The notes under the pieces were generated by a model. It searched no databases. It saw only the letters and a program-made list of their open reading frames with translations, and was not told the DNA's origin. Position numbers and translations under genes: made by a program. From Collinsella sp. (GTDB taxonomy: Bacteria > Actinomycetota > Coriobacteriia > Coriobacteriales > Coriobacteriaceae): 64,000 nucleotides of DNA. Of the stretch, positions 1-7,770 are shown in pieces; position 1 is the stretch's first letter, and every line of letters starts with the position of its first letter. Where the stretch lies: positions 56,903-120,902 of the forward strand of contig JAHYYJ010000010.1 of assembly GCA_019425015.1 (NCBI GenBank), given 5' to 3'.

Positions 1-1
1 G

Positions 2-181
2 TTCCTGATCGGCGGCGGTGCTTCCGCTTCGGCCGATGTCTACCTCGACAAGGTCCGCGAGCACTTTAAGCAGTACGCGCTCTCCGCCTCGCGCGAGACG
101 CCCATTAAGGTCGCTTCGCTCGAAAACGACGCCGGCATCATCGGTGCCGCCTACGTAGCCCTGCGCGCCGCCGGCAAATAG
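2..181 (+). CDS. ROK-family sugar kinase (glucokinase-like), C-terminal fragment
   Basis: The reading frame is open from the first bases of the window and stops at TAG 179-181, leaving the last 59 residues of a protein whose start lies upstream. It contains a GGGAS turn near the start and NDAGIIGAA near the end, which is how ROK-family glucokinases finish (a conserved glycine turn, then N-D-A-G-x-x-G-A-A). In that family the protein phosphorylates glucose or a related sugar with ATP in the cytoplasm. The sugar cannot be told from this fragment. Confidence 0.75.
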   Translation, partial: FLIGGGASASADVYLDKVREHFKQYALSASRETPIKVASLENDAGIIGAAYVALRAAGK

Positions 182-233
182 TTGGTGCAAGGGGGACAGG
201 TTACTTTGCACCAACATGGTGCAAAAGGGACAG
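182..233. repeat. Intergenic inverted and direct repeat with GGGACAG core
   Basis: The 9-mer TTGGTGCAA at 182-190 is matched by its reverse complement at 206-214. The unit TGGTGCAAgggGGACAG at 183-199 is then repeated almost exactly at 217-233. The loop holds GGGGACAGG. Other intergenic repeats in this window (10431-10490 and 11561-11627) also have a GGGAC core inside an inverted repeat, so this looks like one member of a dispersed family. Confidence 0.6.
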
Positions 234-349
234 CCTTGGCCCCCGTGCCTGCGCCCCAAAATATGCCGTGGCCCTTCCGTCTGCGAAGGCTCGGCATCGG
301 CGTGCTACCATAGCTACGTCCAAGTACACATATCAAGTGGAGGATATCC

Positions 350-1273
350 ATGGCAAACGTTCTTGTCTTTGGTCACCAGAACCCCGATAACGACGCCATC
401 ATGAGCGCCGTCGTCCTGTCCCAGCTGCTCAACCAGGTTGAGTATGCCGGCAACACCTACGAGGCCTGCGCCCTTGGTCAGCTTCCGGCCGAGTCCGCCA
501 AGCTGCTTGCCGACGCCGGCATTGCCGAGCCCCGCGTGATCGAGTCCGTCGAGGCCGGTCAGCTCGTCGTTCTCACCGACCACAACGAGTCTGCCCAGTC
601 CGTCGCCGGTCTTAAGGACGCCACGGTCTTTGGCGTTGTCGACCATCACCGCATCGGCGACTTCGAGACCGCCGGCCCGCTGCATTACATCTGCCTGCCC
701 TGGGGCTCCAGCTGCACCATCGTCACCAAGCTCGCCGGCGTGCTCGGCGTTGAGCTTTCCGACGTCCAGGCCAAGCTGCTGCTCTCGGCCATGATGACCG
801 ACACGCTCATGCTCAAGAGCCCCACCACCACCGATGTCGACCGCGCCGTCGCCGCCAAGCTCGGCGAGCAGGTGGGCGTCGACCCGGTCAAGTTTGGCAT
901 GGAGGTCTTCCTCACCCGTCCGTCCGGCTCCTTCACTGCAGCCGAGATGGTCGGCAACGACATCAAGATGTTCGAGCCCGCTGGCAAGAAGCTGCTCATT
1001 GGCCAGTACGAGACCGTCGACAAGAGCCGCGCACTCGGCATGATCGACGAGATCCGCGAGGCCATGCGCGCCTACGCCGCCGAGAAGGGCGCCGACGGCA
1101 TTGTCCTGTGCATCACCGACATCATGGAGGAGGGCTCGCAGGTCCTGCTCGAGGGCGAGACCGAGGCTGCTCAGAAGGGCCTGGGCATTGCCGACGAGCA
1201 CGACGGCGTCTGGATGCCGGGCGTCCTCTCCCGTAAGAAGCAGGTCGCTGCCCCCATCATGGCCGCCTGCTAG
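350..1273 (+). CDS. ppaC: Manganese-dependent inorganic pyrophosphatase (family II, DHH)
   Basis: This 307-residue protein hydrolyses pyrophosphate to two phosphates and so pulls biosynthetic reactions forward in the cytoplasm. The N-terminus FGHQNPDNDAI is the family II metal-binding GHxxPDxD motif. VVDHH near residue 100 is the DHH signature, and the C-terminal half (from about residue 200) is the DHHA2 substrate domain with SRKKQVAAP near the end, matching the family's SRKKQ(V/I)xP motif. The length is normal for PpaC. The start follows AGTGGAGGATATCC, giving a clear GGAGG ribosome site. It is a single-gene unit ending in a strong terminator at 1294. Confidence 0.95.
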   Translation: MANVLVFGHQNPDNDAIMSAVVLSQLLNQVEYAGNTYEACALGQLPAESAKLLADAGIAEPRVIESVEAGQLVVLTDHNESAQSVAGLKDATVFGVVDHHRIGDFETAGPLHYICLPWGSSCTIVTKLAGVLGVELSDVQAKLLLSAMMTDTLMLKSPTTTDVDRAVAAKLGEQVGVDPVKFGMEVFLTRPSGSFTAAEMVGNDIKMFEPAGKKLLIGQYETVDKSRALGMIDEIREAMRAYAAEKGADGIVLCITDIMEEGSQVLLEGETEAAQKGLGIADEHDGVWMPGVLSRKKQVAAPIMAAC

Positions 1274-1293
1274 GTTTAGTTGACCAAACGCCC

Positions 1294-1333
1294 CGACCGG
1301 ATCGCGGACGCCCCGCGCTCCGGTCGTTTTTTT
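1294..1333 (+). terminator. Rho-independent terminator after ppaC
   Basis: An 8-bp stem CGACCGGA / TCCGGTCG (1294-1301 with 1319-1326), with further GC pairing inside the loop, is followed by seven T residues. Confidence 0.85.
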
Positions 1334-1541
1334 GTGCACGTCGCCGCGTCGTCTCTTGGACAGGCGTGCCTGTGCCGTTGAGCAAATAATGTTCAACCTG
1401 TGGTTCCGCTTTTCGGCCGCGCTTGCGCGCTTGTCGCGCAGGGTAGGCTAGATGCAAGCGTAATACGTTAGAGCGCGGCGCCGCCATCTGGGCGGGCCGT
1501 GCTTTTTTAAGACGGGAGCTTTCCCGTGAAAGGAGCCGCCC

Positions 1542-2900
1542 ATGGCAGCAACTGAGCAGCTGTTCAATGTTCGTGAGCGCAAGCGCTTTGAACGTCACGA
1601 CATCTGGGAGCGCATTGCCGAGAACGGCACCATTTCTGCCGCCGTCATGGTGATCGCCGCCATCGCCGCCGTCATCTGCGCCAATACCGATGCCTACGAG
1701 GCCATCCATCACTTTTTGGAGACCCCGCTGTATGTGGGTCTGGGCAACCTTACGGCTGGTCTCACCGTTGAGCTTTTCGTCAACGACTTCCTCATGGCGA
1801 TTTTCTTTTTGTTGGTGGGCATTGAGCTTAAGTACGAGATGACGGTCGGCGAGCTCAAGAATCCGCGTCAGGCCATGCTTCCCATGTTGGCGGCGGTGGG
1901 CGGCGTCGTCGTTCCCGCCTGCATCTACCTGATCTTTAACCATGCCGGCGCCCGCAACGGTTGGGCCATCCCCATGGCAACCGATATTGCCTTTGCGCTG
2001 GGCGTGCTGTCGCTTTTGGGCAACCGCGTTCCCAACGGCGTGCGCGTGTTCTTCTCGACGCTCGCTATCGCCGACGACCTGATCTCCATCGCCGCCATCG
2101 CCATCTTCTACGGTCAGAGCCCCAATCCGTTTTGGTTGGGCGCCGCCGCGCTTGTGACCTGCGCGCTCGTGTGGCTCAACAAGACGCAGCATTACCGCCT
2201 TGCCCCGTATTCGGTACTGGGGCTGCTGTTGTGGTTCTGCATGTTCAAGAGCGGCGTACATGCCACGCTTGCTGGCGTCATCCTGGCCTTCACCATTCCG
2301 GCCAAGTGCGGCGTCAAGCTCGATAGTCTCACCGATTGGCTGGGCGAGTGCCTGCCGCTGCTCGATGACCGCTACGACGACGAGGCACACATCCTGGGCC
2401 AGCATGACTTTACCGTCTCGACTACCAAGGTCGAGCGCGTCATGCACCGCGTGACCCCGCCGCTTATCCGTATGGAGCGTCTGATCTCCACGCCGGTCAA
2501 CTTTGTGATCCTGCCGATCTTTGCGTTCGTAAACGCTCAGGTTCGCTTAGTGGGCGTGGACATGAGCACGCTGCTCACCGATCCGGTGACGCTCGGCGTG
2601 TACTTTGGCATGCTGCTGGGCAAGCCGATCGGCATCTTTGGTATGACGTTTGCCCTGGTTAAGCTTAAGGCCTGCGAGCTGCCGCACAATGTCAACTGGC
2701 ACATGATTGCCGGCGTGGGCATTCTGGGCGGTATCGGCTTTACCATGTCGATTCTCATCAGCGGCCTTGCCTTCCCGACGGCCCAGTTTGAGGTTCTTGC
2801 AGCCAAGGCCGCTATTCTCGCCGGTTCGGTCACCGCAGCCGTGCTCGGCATGATCTACATGAGCGTGGTCTGCAAGCATCCCGCGCCCAAGGACGAGTAG
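1542..2900 (+). CDS. nhaA: Na+/H+ antiporter NhaA
   Basis: A 452-residue polytopic membrane protein that exchanges internal Na+ for external protons in pH and salt homeostasis. It carries the NhaA hallmark ATDIAFALGVLSLLG and, just after, ADDLISIAAIAIFY with the paired aspartates (DD) that bind the ion in the family. The usual dozen hydrophobic segments follow, including GIGFTMSILISGLAF near the C-terminus. It is longer than E. coli NhaA (388 residues) because of an N-terminal cytoplasmic extension and a charged loop around residues 265-305, as in other actinobacterial NhaA. The start ATG has AAAGGAG seven bases upstream. Confidence 0.95.
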   Translation: MAATEQLFNVRERKRFERHDIWERIAENGTISAAVMVIAAIAAVICANTDAYEAIHHFLETPLYVGLGNLTAGLTVELFVNDFLMAIFFLLVGIELKYEMTVGELKNPRQAMLPMLAAVGGVVVPACIYLIFNHAGARNGWAIPMATDIAFALGVLSLLGNRVPNGVRVFFSTLAIADDLISIAAIAIFYGQSPNPFWLGAAALVTCALVWLNKTQHYRLAPYSVLGLLLWFCMFKSGVHATLAGVILAFTIPAKCGVKLDSLTDWLGECLPLLDDRYDDEAHILGQHDFTVSTTKVERVMHRVTPPLIRMERLISTPVNFVILPIFAFVNAQVRLVGVDMSTLLTDPVTLGVYFGMLLGKPIGIFGMTFALVKLKACELPHNVNWHMIAGVGILGGIGFTMSILISGLAFPTAQFEVLAAKAAILAGSVTAAVLGMIYMSVVCKHPAPKDE

Positions 2901-2916
2901 GGGCACATACAAGTTT

Positions 2917-2955
2917 GAAAACGCTGCCTGTGAATACCATCACAGGCAGCGTTTT
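2917..2955. terminator. Bidirectional terminator between nhaA and the 2987-3241 gene
   Basis: A long perfect stem AAAACGCTGCCTGTGA / TCACAGGCAGCGTTTT encloses a short loop. A residues on one side and T residues on the other let it work for both converging genes. Confidence 0.85.
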
Positions 2956-2986
2956 AGTCATTGGGGACGTTCTTAAATGACTAGGC

Positions 2987-3241
2987 TTATTCCACCGTTC
3001 CGTAGACGGCGCCCCAGCCGTGGGCGGCCAAGGCGGAGTTGAGCTGGTCGCAAAGTGACTGGCGATCGTAATAGCCGGGCGGCAGCAGGTTGACGATTTC
3101 CATGAGATCGGGTGCCAGGTCCAAGATTTCGGCCTGCACGATCAGGTCCAGGCGGTCGATGGCGTGGCGGTCGTAAAACAGTCCGTCGACCAGGCGCTGC
3201 AGGTCACCGAATTCCTCGGCCTGGAACAATCCGTACTCCAT
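2987..3241 (-). CDS. Small conserved-type hypothetical protein
   Basis: 84 residues, acidic, no signal peptide or membrane segment. I do not recognise a family. I chose ATG 3241 over the upstream in-frame ATG at 3271 because it has GGAGGCACT directly before it, a strong ribosome site, while the longer start has none. The N-terminal half is leucine/aspartate-rich and helical in character; PPGYYDRQSL in the middle suggests a turn. It runs convergently to nhaA and divergently from the aminotransferase gene. Confidence 0.65.
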   Translation of the reverse strand: MEYGLFQAEEFGDLQRLVDGLFYDRHAIDRLDLIVQAEILDLAPDLMEIVNLLPPGYYDRQSLCDQLNSALAAHGWGAVYGTVE

Positions 3242-3391
3242 AGTGCCTCCTTGGGCGCCCCACGCCGGCATGCGCGGCGATTCGTAATTGATTGCGATGA
3301 ACTTAATCTATCACGGCTTCATAACGTTGCGACGATGGCGGTCTATACTTAGACGAACTGCAACGTACCGCTTCGCGAAAGGTCGCACCCC

Positions 3392-4696
3392 ATGCAGACG
3401 ATCTACCAGAAGATGGAAACCACCGAACTCGATGCCGCCATCGAGGCGCTTAAAGCCGAGGTTGCCGAGGTCAAGGCCAAGGGCCTGGCGCTCGATATGG
3501 CCCGCGGCAAGCCGTCGCCCTCCCAGGTGGACATCTCGCGCCCCATGCTCGATATCCTCAACGCCGATGCCGATCTGCACGACGGCAGCGTCGACTGCTC
3601 CAACTACGGCTGCTTCGAGGGTATTCCTTCGGCACGAAAGTTGGCAGGGGAGTTCCTGGGCTGCCCCGCCGAGCAGACGCTCGTGCTGGGTTCGTCGAGC
3701 CTTTTGATCGAGCATGACATCGCCGGCATGTTCTGGCGCTGTGGCTCGTGCGGCAGCGAGCCCTGGGACGCCTACGAGGCCGCGCACGACGGCAAGAAGG
3801 TCAAGTTCCTGTGCCCCGTTCCCGGCTACGATCGCCACTTTGGCATCACCGCCGACTTGGGCATCGAGAACGTCCCCGTCGCGATGACCGACAACGGCCC
3901 CGACATGGCCGAGGTTGAGCGCCTGGTTGCCACCGACGACTCCATCAAGGGCATCTGGTGCGTGCCCAAGTATTCCAACCCCACGGGCATCACATTTAGC
4001 GAGGACACCGTGCGTCGCCTGGTCGAGATGCCCACGGCCGCGCCCGATTTCCGCATCTTCTGGGACAACGCCTACTGCGTGCACGACCTGTACGACGAGA
4101 CCGACGAGCTCGCCAACATCTTCGATCTTGCCCGCGCGGCGGGCACCGAGGACCGCGTGGTGGCCTTTGCCTCGACGTCCAAGATCACCTTCCCGGGTGC
4201 CGGCATCGGCTTTATCGGTGCGAGCCCCGCGGTCATCGCCGAGTTCTCCAAGCGCCTCAAGGCCGGCCTGATCAGCGCCGACAAACTCAACCAGCTGCGT
4301 CACGTGCGTTTCCTTCCCACCATCGAGGCGGTCAAGGAGCACATGAAAAAGCATGCCGAGTTCCTGCGCCCGCGCTTTGAGTCCGTCGAGCGCAAGCTCA
4401 CCGAGGGCTTGGGCGACACGGGTTGTGCCACCTGGACGCATCCCCGTGGCGGCTACTTTGTGAGCTTCGATGGCCCCGAGGGCTCGGCCCAGAAGGTCGC
4501 CGCGCTTTGCGCCGACCTGGGCGTCAAGCTCACGCCGGCTGGTGCCACCTGGCCCTATGGCAAGGATCCGCGCGACACCAACATCCGCATCGCGCCGAGC
4601 TATCCCACGGTCGAGGACCTGGAGGCCGCGCTCGACGTGCTGGTGCTGGCCGTTAAGCTTGTCGCTGCCGAGCTTGCGCGTGCCGAGCGCGCCTAA
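3392..4696 (+). CDS. PLP-dependent aminotransferase of the Aminotran_MocR family (AspT-like)
   Basis: A 434-residue fold-type I aminotransferase. DMARGKPSPSQVDISRPM near residues 35-52 is typical of the actinobacterial aspartate aminotransferases placed in subgroup Ic (C. glutamicum AspT). SNPTGITFS (195-203) is the PLP-enzyme NPTG turn, and ASTSKITFPGAG (260-271) places the Schiff-base lysine at about K264. The C-terminal HPRGGYFVSFD holds the region that binds the substrate carboxylate. It probably interconverts aspartate and oxaloacetate with glutamate/2-oxoglutarate; alanine or another acceptor is possible. It stands alone, with AAAGG upstream of the ATG. Confidence 0.85.
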   Translation: MQTIYQKMETTELDAAIEALKAEVAEVKAKGLALDMARGKPSPSQVDISRPMLDILNADADLHDGSVDCSNYGCFEGIPSARKLAGEFLGCPAEQTLVLGSSSLLIEHDIAGMFWRCGSCGSEPWDAYEAAHDGKKVKFLCPVPGYDRHFGITADLGIENVPVAMTDNGPDMAEVERLVATDDSIKGIWCVPKYSNPTGITFSEDTVRRLVEMPTAAPDFRIFWDNAYCVHDLYDETDELANIFDLARAAGTEDRVVAFASTSKITFPGAGIGFIGASPAVIAEFSKRLKAGLISADKLNQLRHVRFLPTIEAVKEHMKKHAEFLRPRFESVERKLTEGLGDTGCATWTHPRGGYFVSFDGPEGSAQKVAALCADLGVKLTPAGATWPYGKDPRDTNIRIAPSYPTVEDLEAALDVLVLAVKLVAAELARAERA

Positions 4697-4762
4697 CGCG
4701 TAGGGCCCCGCAAGTCCGCGCCCAGTACTTTTTGCACTCTCGATACGCAAAGGAGCACATAC

Positions 4763-5077
4763 ATGGATTTGGGTATTTCCACTAACCCTACGCCGGAGCT
4801 CTACACCATCAAGGTGACCGGTGAAATCGATATCTCTAATGCCGACAGCCTGCGTAACGCTATCGACTTGGCGCTCGAGCAGCCCACCGAGGCCGTCGAG
4901 CTCGACTTTGCCCAGGTGAGCTATATCGACTCGACGGGCATTGGCGTGCTCGTGGGCGCTGCTCATCATGCAGTCGATCACGGCAAGCGTTTTGGCTGCG
5001 TCAACGTGCAGCCCCCGGTGATGCGCGTGGTTCAGCTGCTGGGCGTCGACCAGGAGATCTCAATCACGGCGGCATAA
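4763..5077 (+). CDS. STAS-domain anti-sigma-factor antagonist (SpoIIAA/RsbV-like)
   Basis: A single STAS domain of 104 residues. VSYIDSTGIGVLVGA (about 52-66) contains the D-S-T-G motif in which the serine is phosphorylated by a partner anti-sigma kinase in SpoIIAA and RsbV. GEIDISNADSLRNAI at the N-terminus is the first strand/helix of the fold. A phosphorylation switch in a sigma-factor partner cascade is the known family role. No kinase or sigma factor lies beside it, so its partner is unknown. AAAGGAG precedes the ATG. Confidence 0.88.
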   Translation: MDLGISTNPTPELYTIKVTGEIDISNADSLRNAIDLALEQPTEAVELDFAQVSYIDSTGIGVLVGAAHHAVDHGKRFGCVNVQPPVMRVVQLLGVDQEISITAA

Positions 5078-5120
5078 GCCCTGCCCCAAAAGGGCGTGCC
5101 GTTTGGCATATGTTTGTGAT

Positions 5121-5154
5121 GCGCTCGGACGTTTTGGCGTCCGGGCGCTATACT
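5121..5154 (+). promoter_or_regulatory. Hairpin followed by candidate -10 box upstream of tatA
   Basis: GCGCTCGGACG at 5121 pairs imperfectly with CGTCCGGGCGC at 5138, and TATACT (5149-5154) follows at once. The hairpin may end the STAS transcript while TATACT starts the tat transcript. No good -35 box is visible, so this is weak. Confidence 0.35.
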
Positions 5155-5229
5155 TGACCGAATGAATAGACGAGTTCCGGCCGAATGGCGCGGTGCGGGC
5201 TCGAATCACATCGAGCCTTGGAGGTATGT

Positions 5230-5823
5230 GTGTTTGGTATTGGAGAAGGTGAGCTGGCAATCATCGTGGTCTTCGGCTTTTTGCTGTTTGGCCCGGATAA
5301 GCTCCCGCAGATGGGCCGTACGATCGGCCGTGCCATCCGTCAGTTCCGCGAGACGCAGGAAAAGATGACGGCGGTTGTCCAGTCCGAGATCATCGATCCG
5401 GTAAGCGAGGCCGCTTCGGCTCCGGTCAAGCCCAAGAAGGCTGCCGTCGATGACGATTCCGATGCGGACGAGGATGCCGCCGAGACGGTAGCGCCCGCCA
5501 AGAAGGAGACCTTTGCCGAGCGTCGTGCCCGCCTTGCTGCCGAGAAGGCCGCGAGCGAGGCTGCCGCCGAGGGCGAGGGTGCTGCTGAGGAGTCCGAGGC
5601 CGAGGGTGCCGAGGCCGAGCCTGCCGCTGCCGCCGAGCCTGCCGTCGAGCCCGAGCCTGCTGCAGGGCCCGAGCCCGAGCCGGCAGAGCCCACGACGGCT
5701 GACCTCTACGCCCGTCGTCCCCGCAAGCGCAAGGCCGTCGTCGACCAGCTCGCTCGCGAGCTCGAGGCCGAGGACGCTGCCGAGACTGCTGCCGCCGACG
5801 CCCCGAAGGGAGGCGATGAGTAA
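5230..5823 (+). CDS. tatA: Sec-independent (twin-arginine) translocase subunit TatA
   Basis: TatA forms the protein-conducting assembly of the Tat export system in the inner membrane. I chose GTG 5230 because GGAGG lies five bases upstream and the product then begins MFGIGEGELAII, as TatA proteins do; an in-frame ATG at 5185 would add an implausible 15-residue leader. One membrane helix (about 6-20) is followed by FGPDKLPQMGRTIGRAIRQFRE, the TatA hinge and amphipathic helix. The remainder, to residue 197, is a disordered Ala/Glu/Pro-rich acidic tail with a basic patch (RRPRKRK), much longer than the usual 60-90 residue protein. The stop overlaps the tatC start (TAATG). Confidence 0.9.
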   Translation: MFGIGEGELAIIVVFGFLLFGPDKLPQMGRTIGRAIRQFRETQEKMTAVVQSEIIDPVSEAASAPVKPKKAAVDDDSDADEDAAETVAPAKKETFAERRARLAAEKAASEAAAEGEGAAEESEAEGAEAEPAAAAEPAVEPEPAAGPEPEPAEPTTADLYARRPRKRKAVVDQLARELEAEDAAETAAADAPKGGDE

Positions 5824-6614
5824 TGCCTATCGGACCTGCTCGTATGCCGCTCTTCGATCACTTGGGAGAGCTCCGTCGCCGCCTGACCATCGTGGTCGTG
5901 TCGGTGTTTGCCGCCGCCATCGTGCTGTACTTTGCCACGCCCGTGGTGCTCGATATCCTGGAAGACCCCATCCGCTCGTTTGTGCCGGACGGTAAGTTCT
6001 ACATCACCACCACACTCGGCGGCTTTGGCCTGCGCTTCTCGCTGGCCATCAAGATGGCCGTGGTCATGTGCACGCCCATGATCATCTGGCAGATCCTGGC
6101 ATTTTTCCTGCCGGCGCTGCGCCCCAACGAGCGCAAGTGGGTCGTGCCCACGGTGCTCGCCTCGACGGTGCTGTTCTTCCTGGGTGCCATCTTCTGCTAT
6201 TTCATCATCATCCCGGCGGGCTTTGAGTGGCTCATCGGCGAGACCTCGGCCGTCGCTACGGCGCTGCCCGACCTGGAGAACTACGTCAACATGGAGCTGC
6301 TCTTTATGATCGGCTTTGGTGTGGCGTTTGAGCTGCCGCTCATCATCTTCTATCTGTCCGTCTTTCACATCGTGTCCTATGCGGCCTTCCGCAGCGCCTG
6401 GCGCTACGTGTACGTAGGCCTGCTTGTGGGCTCGGCTGTGATTACGCCCGACGGCTCGCCCGTTACGCTGGGTCTCATGTATGGCGCCCTGCTCTCGCTC
6501 TACGAGATTTCGCTCGCCATCGCTCGCGTGGTCATTACCGCGCGCGAGGGCAAGGAGGGCCTGTTCGTGAGCCGTCTGGACCTGTTCTCGGACGACGAGG
6601 ACGACGAGGAGTAA
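5823..6614 (+). CDS. tatC: Sec-independent protein translocase TatC
   Basis: A 263-residue integral membrane protein with six predicted helices, the receptor for twin-arginine signal peptides. MPLFDHLGELRRRL at the N-terminus is the TatC signature carrying the conserved glutamate and arginines that contact the RR motif. The conserved proline/phenylalanine-rich first loop (ILEDPIRSFVPDGKF) and F-x-P-x-L-x-x-x-E (FLPALRPNER) are present. It is translationally coupled to tatA by a one-base TAATG overlap. The acidic tail ends DDEDDEE. No tatB is seen here, so this may be a minimal TatAC system as in many Gram-positive bacteria. Confidence 0.95.
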   Translation: MPIGPARMPLFDHLGELRRRLTIVVVSVFAAAIVLYFATPVVLDILEDPIRSFVPDGKFYITTTLGGFGLRFSLAIKMAVVMCTPMIIWQILAFFLPALRPNERKWVVPTVLASTVLFFLGAIFCYFIIIPAGFEWLIGETSAVATALPDLENYVNMELLFMIGFGVAFELPLIIFYLSVFHIVSYAAFRSAWRYVYVGLLVGSAVITPDGSPVTLGLMYGALLSLYEISLAIARVVITAREGKEGLFVSRLDLFSDDEDDEE

Positions 6615-6620
6615 ATCGGT

Positions 6621-6977
6621 ATGCACGAGGTTGGCATTGTCAACGGCATACTCGATACAGTGATTCGCGCGGCGCGTGGGGCGGGGGCCTCGCGCGCCGT
6701 TTTGGTAACGCTGCGTATCGGGGATATGACCGAGGTCGTGCGCGAGGCGCTTGACTTTGCGTGGGAGACGTTTCGCGACGAGGACCCGCTCACGCGCGGC
6801 TGCGAGCTTGCCGTGGAGGAAGTCCATCCACAAAGCGAGTGTCTGGACTGCGGTGAGGTCTTTGAGCACGACCGTTTCCATTGCCGTTGTCCCCAATGTG
6901 GCGGTGCCAACGTGCGTCTGCTGCATGGCCGCGAACTCGACATCGCAAGTATCGAGATCGAGACCCCCGACGATTAG
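6621..6977 (+). CDS. hypA: Hydrogenase/urease nickel-incorporation protein HypA
   Basis: 118 residues, the usual HypA length. The protein hands nickel to [NiFe]-hydrogenase large subunit precursors together with HypB. Its N-terminal M-H-E (His2) is the nickel ligand. The zinc site is two CxxC pairs: CLDC at about residues 74-77 and CPQC at about 91-94, preceded by a third C at FHCRC. It begins seven bases after tatC and is followed by hypB, so tat and hyp genes look co-transcribed. That fits the known Tat dependence of many uptake hydrogenases. Confidence 0.93.
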   Translation: MHEVGIVNGILDTVIRAARGAGASRAVLVTLRIGDMTEVVREALDFAWETFRDEDPLTRGCELAVEEVHPQSECLDCGEVFEHDRFHCRCPQCGGANVRLLHGRELDIASIEIETPDD

Positions 6978-7032
6978 CACGCTCGCCATCTAGCGATGGG
7001 GTATAAAAAGGCCAAAGTAAGGAGCGCTAAGT

Positions 7033-7716
7033 ATGGCCGAGAAAACGATTGATATCGCGTCGCCGATTCTGTCGCGCAACGAGCGCCTGGCAGATCAGCT
7101 GCGTCAGCGGTTTGAGCAGACGAACACCTACGTGATCAATGTGCTGTCGAGCCCTGGCTCGGGTAAGACCACCACGATTCTGGGCACCAACGAGCGCCTG
7201 CGTGACAAAGCCAGCCTGCGCTGTGCCGTTATCGAGGGCGATATCGCCTCGGACGTCGACGCCATCACCATGAAGGAAGCCGGCATGCCCGCCATCCAGA
7301 TCAACACGGGCGGCCTGTGCCACCTCGAGGGCAACATGATCATGGAGGCCGTCGACGCCTTCGACCAGGCCGTCGGTCTGGAGAACATCGACGTCATCTT
7401 TATCGAAAATGTGGGTAACCTGGTCTGCCCGGTCGACTTTGACCTGGGCGAGAACCTGTCCATCATGATCCTCTCGGTGCCCGAGGGCGACGACAAGCCC
7501 ATCAAGTACCCGGGCATCTTCCAGCACGCCGGCGCGCAGCTGCTCAATAAGGTCGACGTGGCCCCGGCTTTCGATTTTGACATGGATAGGTATACTAAGA
7601 CACTCGATGACCTCAATCCGCAGGCGCCGCGGTTTGCCGTGAGCGCGCGCAAGGGCGAGGGCATGGATGCCTGGTGCGATTGGCTCATCGGGCAGATCGA
7701 GCAAGCAAGGGCGTAA
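7033..7716 (+). CDS. hypB: Hydrogenase nickel-incorporation GTPase HypB
   Basis: A 227-residue SIMIBI-class GTPase that powers nickel insertion into hydrogenase. SSPGSGKTT (39-47) is the Walker A loop; EGDIASDVDA and ENVGNLVCP are the family's switch regions, with the C-P that contributes to the metal site. NKVDVAP is the NKxD guanine-specificity motif. It lacks the histidine-rich N-terminal nickel store seen in some HypB proteins. AAGGAG precedes the ATG. No hydrogenase structural genes or hypCDEF are in this window. Confidence 0.94.
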   Translation: MAEKTIDIASPILSRNERLADQLRQRFEQTNTYVINVLSSPGSGKTTTILGTNERLRDKASLRCAVIEGDIASDVDAITMKEAGMPAIQINTGGLCHLEGNMIMEAVDAFDQAVGLENIDVIFIENVGNLVCPVDFDLGENLSIMILSVPEGDDKPIKYPGIFQHAGAQLLNKVDVAPAFDFDMDRYTKTLDDLNPQAPRFAVSARKGEGMDAWCDWLIGQIEQARA

Positions 7717-7770
7717 ATCGGCCGCCATACGGGCGGGCGTAGCCGCAGAGACACGAGATAGGAGCCTCTT

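Noticed and set aside
314..1396. Long minus-strand open frame opposite ppaC
   Set aside because: It is a shadow of the GC-rich ppaC codons; the plus-strand frame has the full family II pyrophosphatase motifs and a ribosome site.
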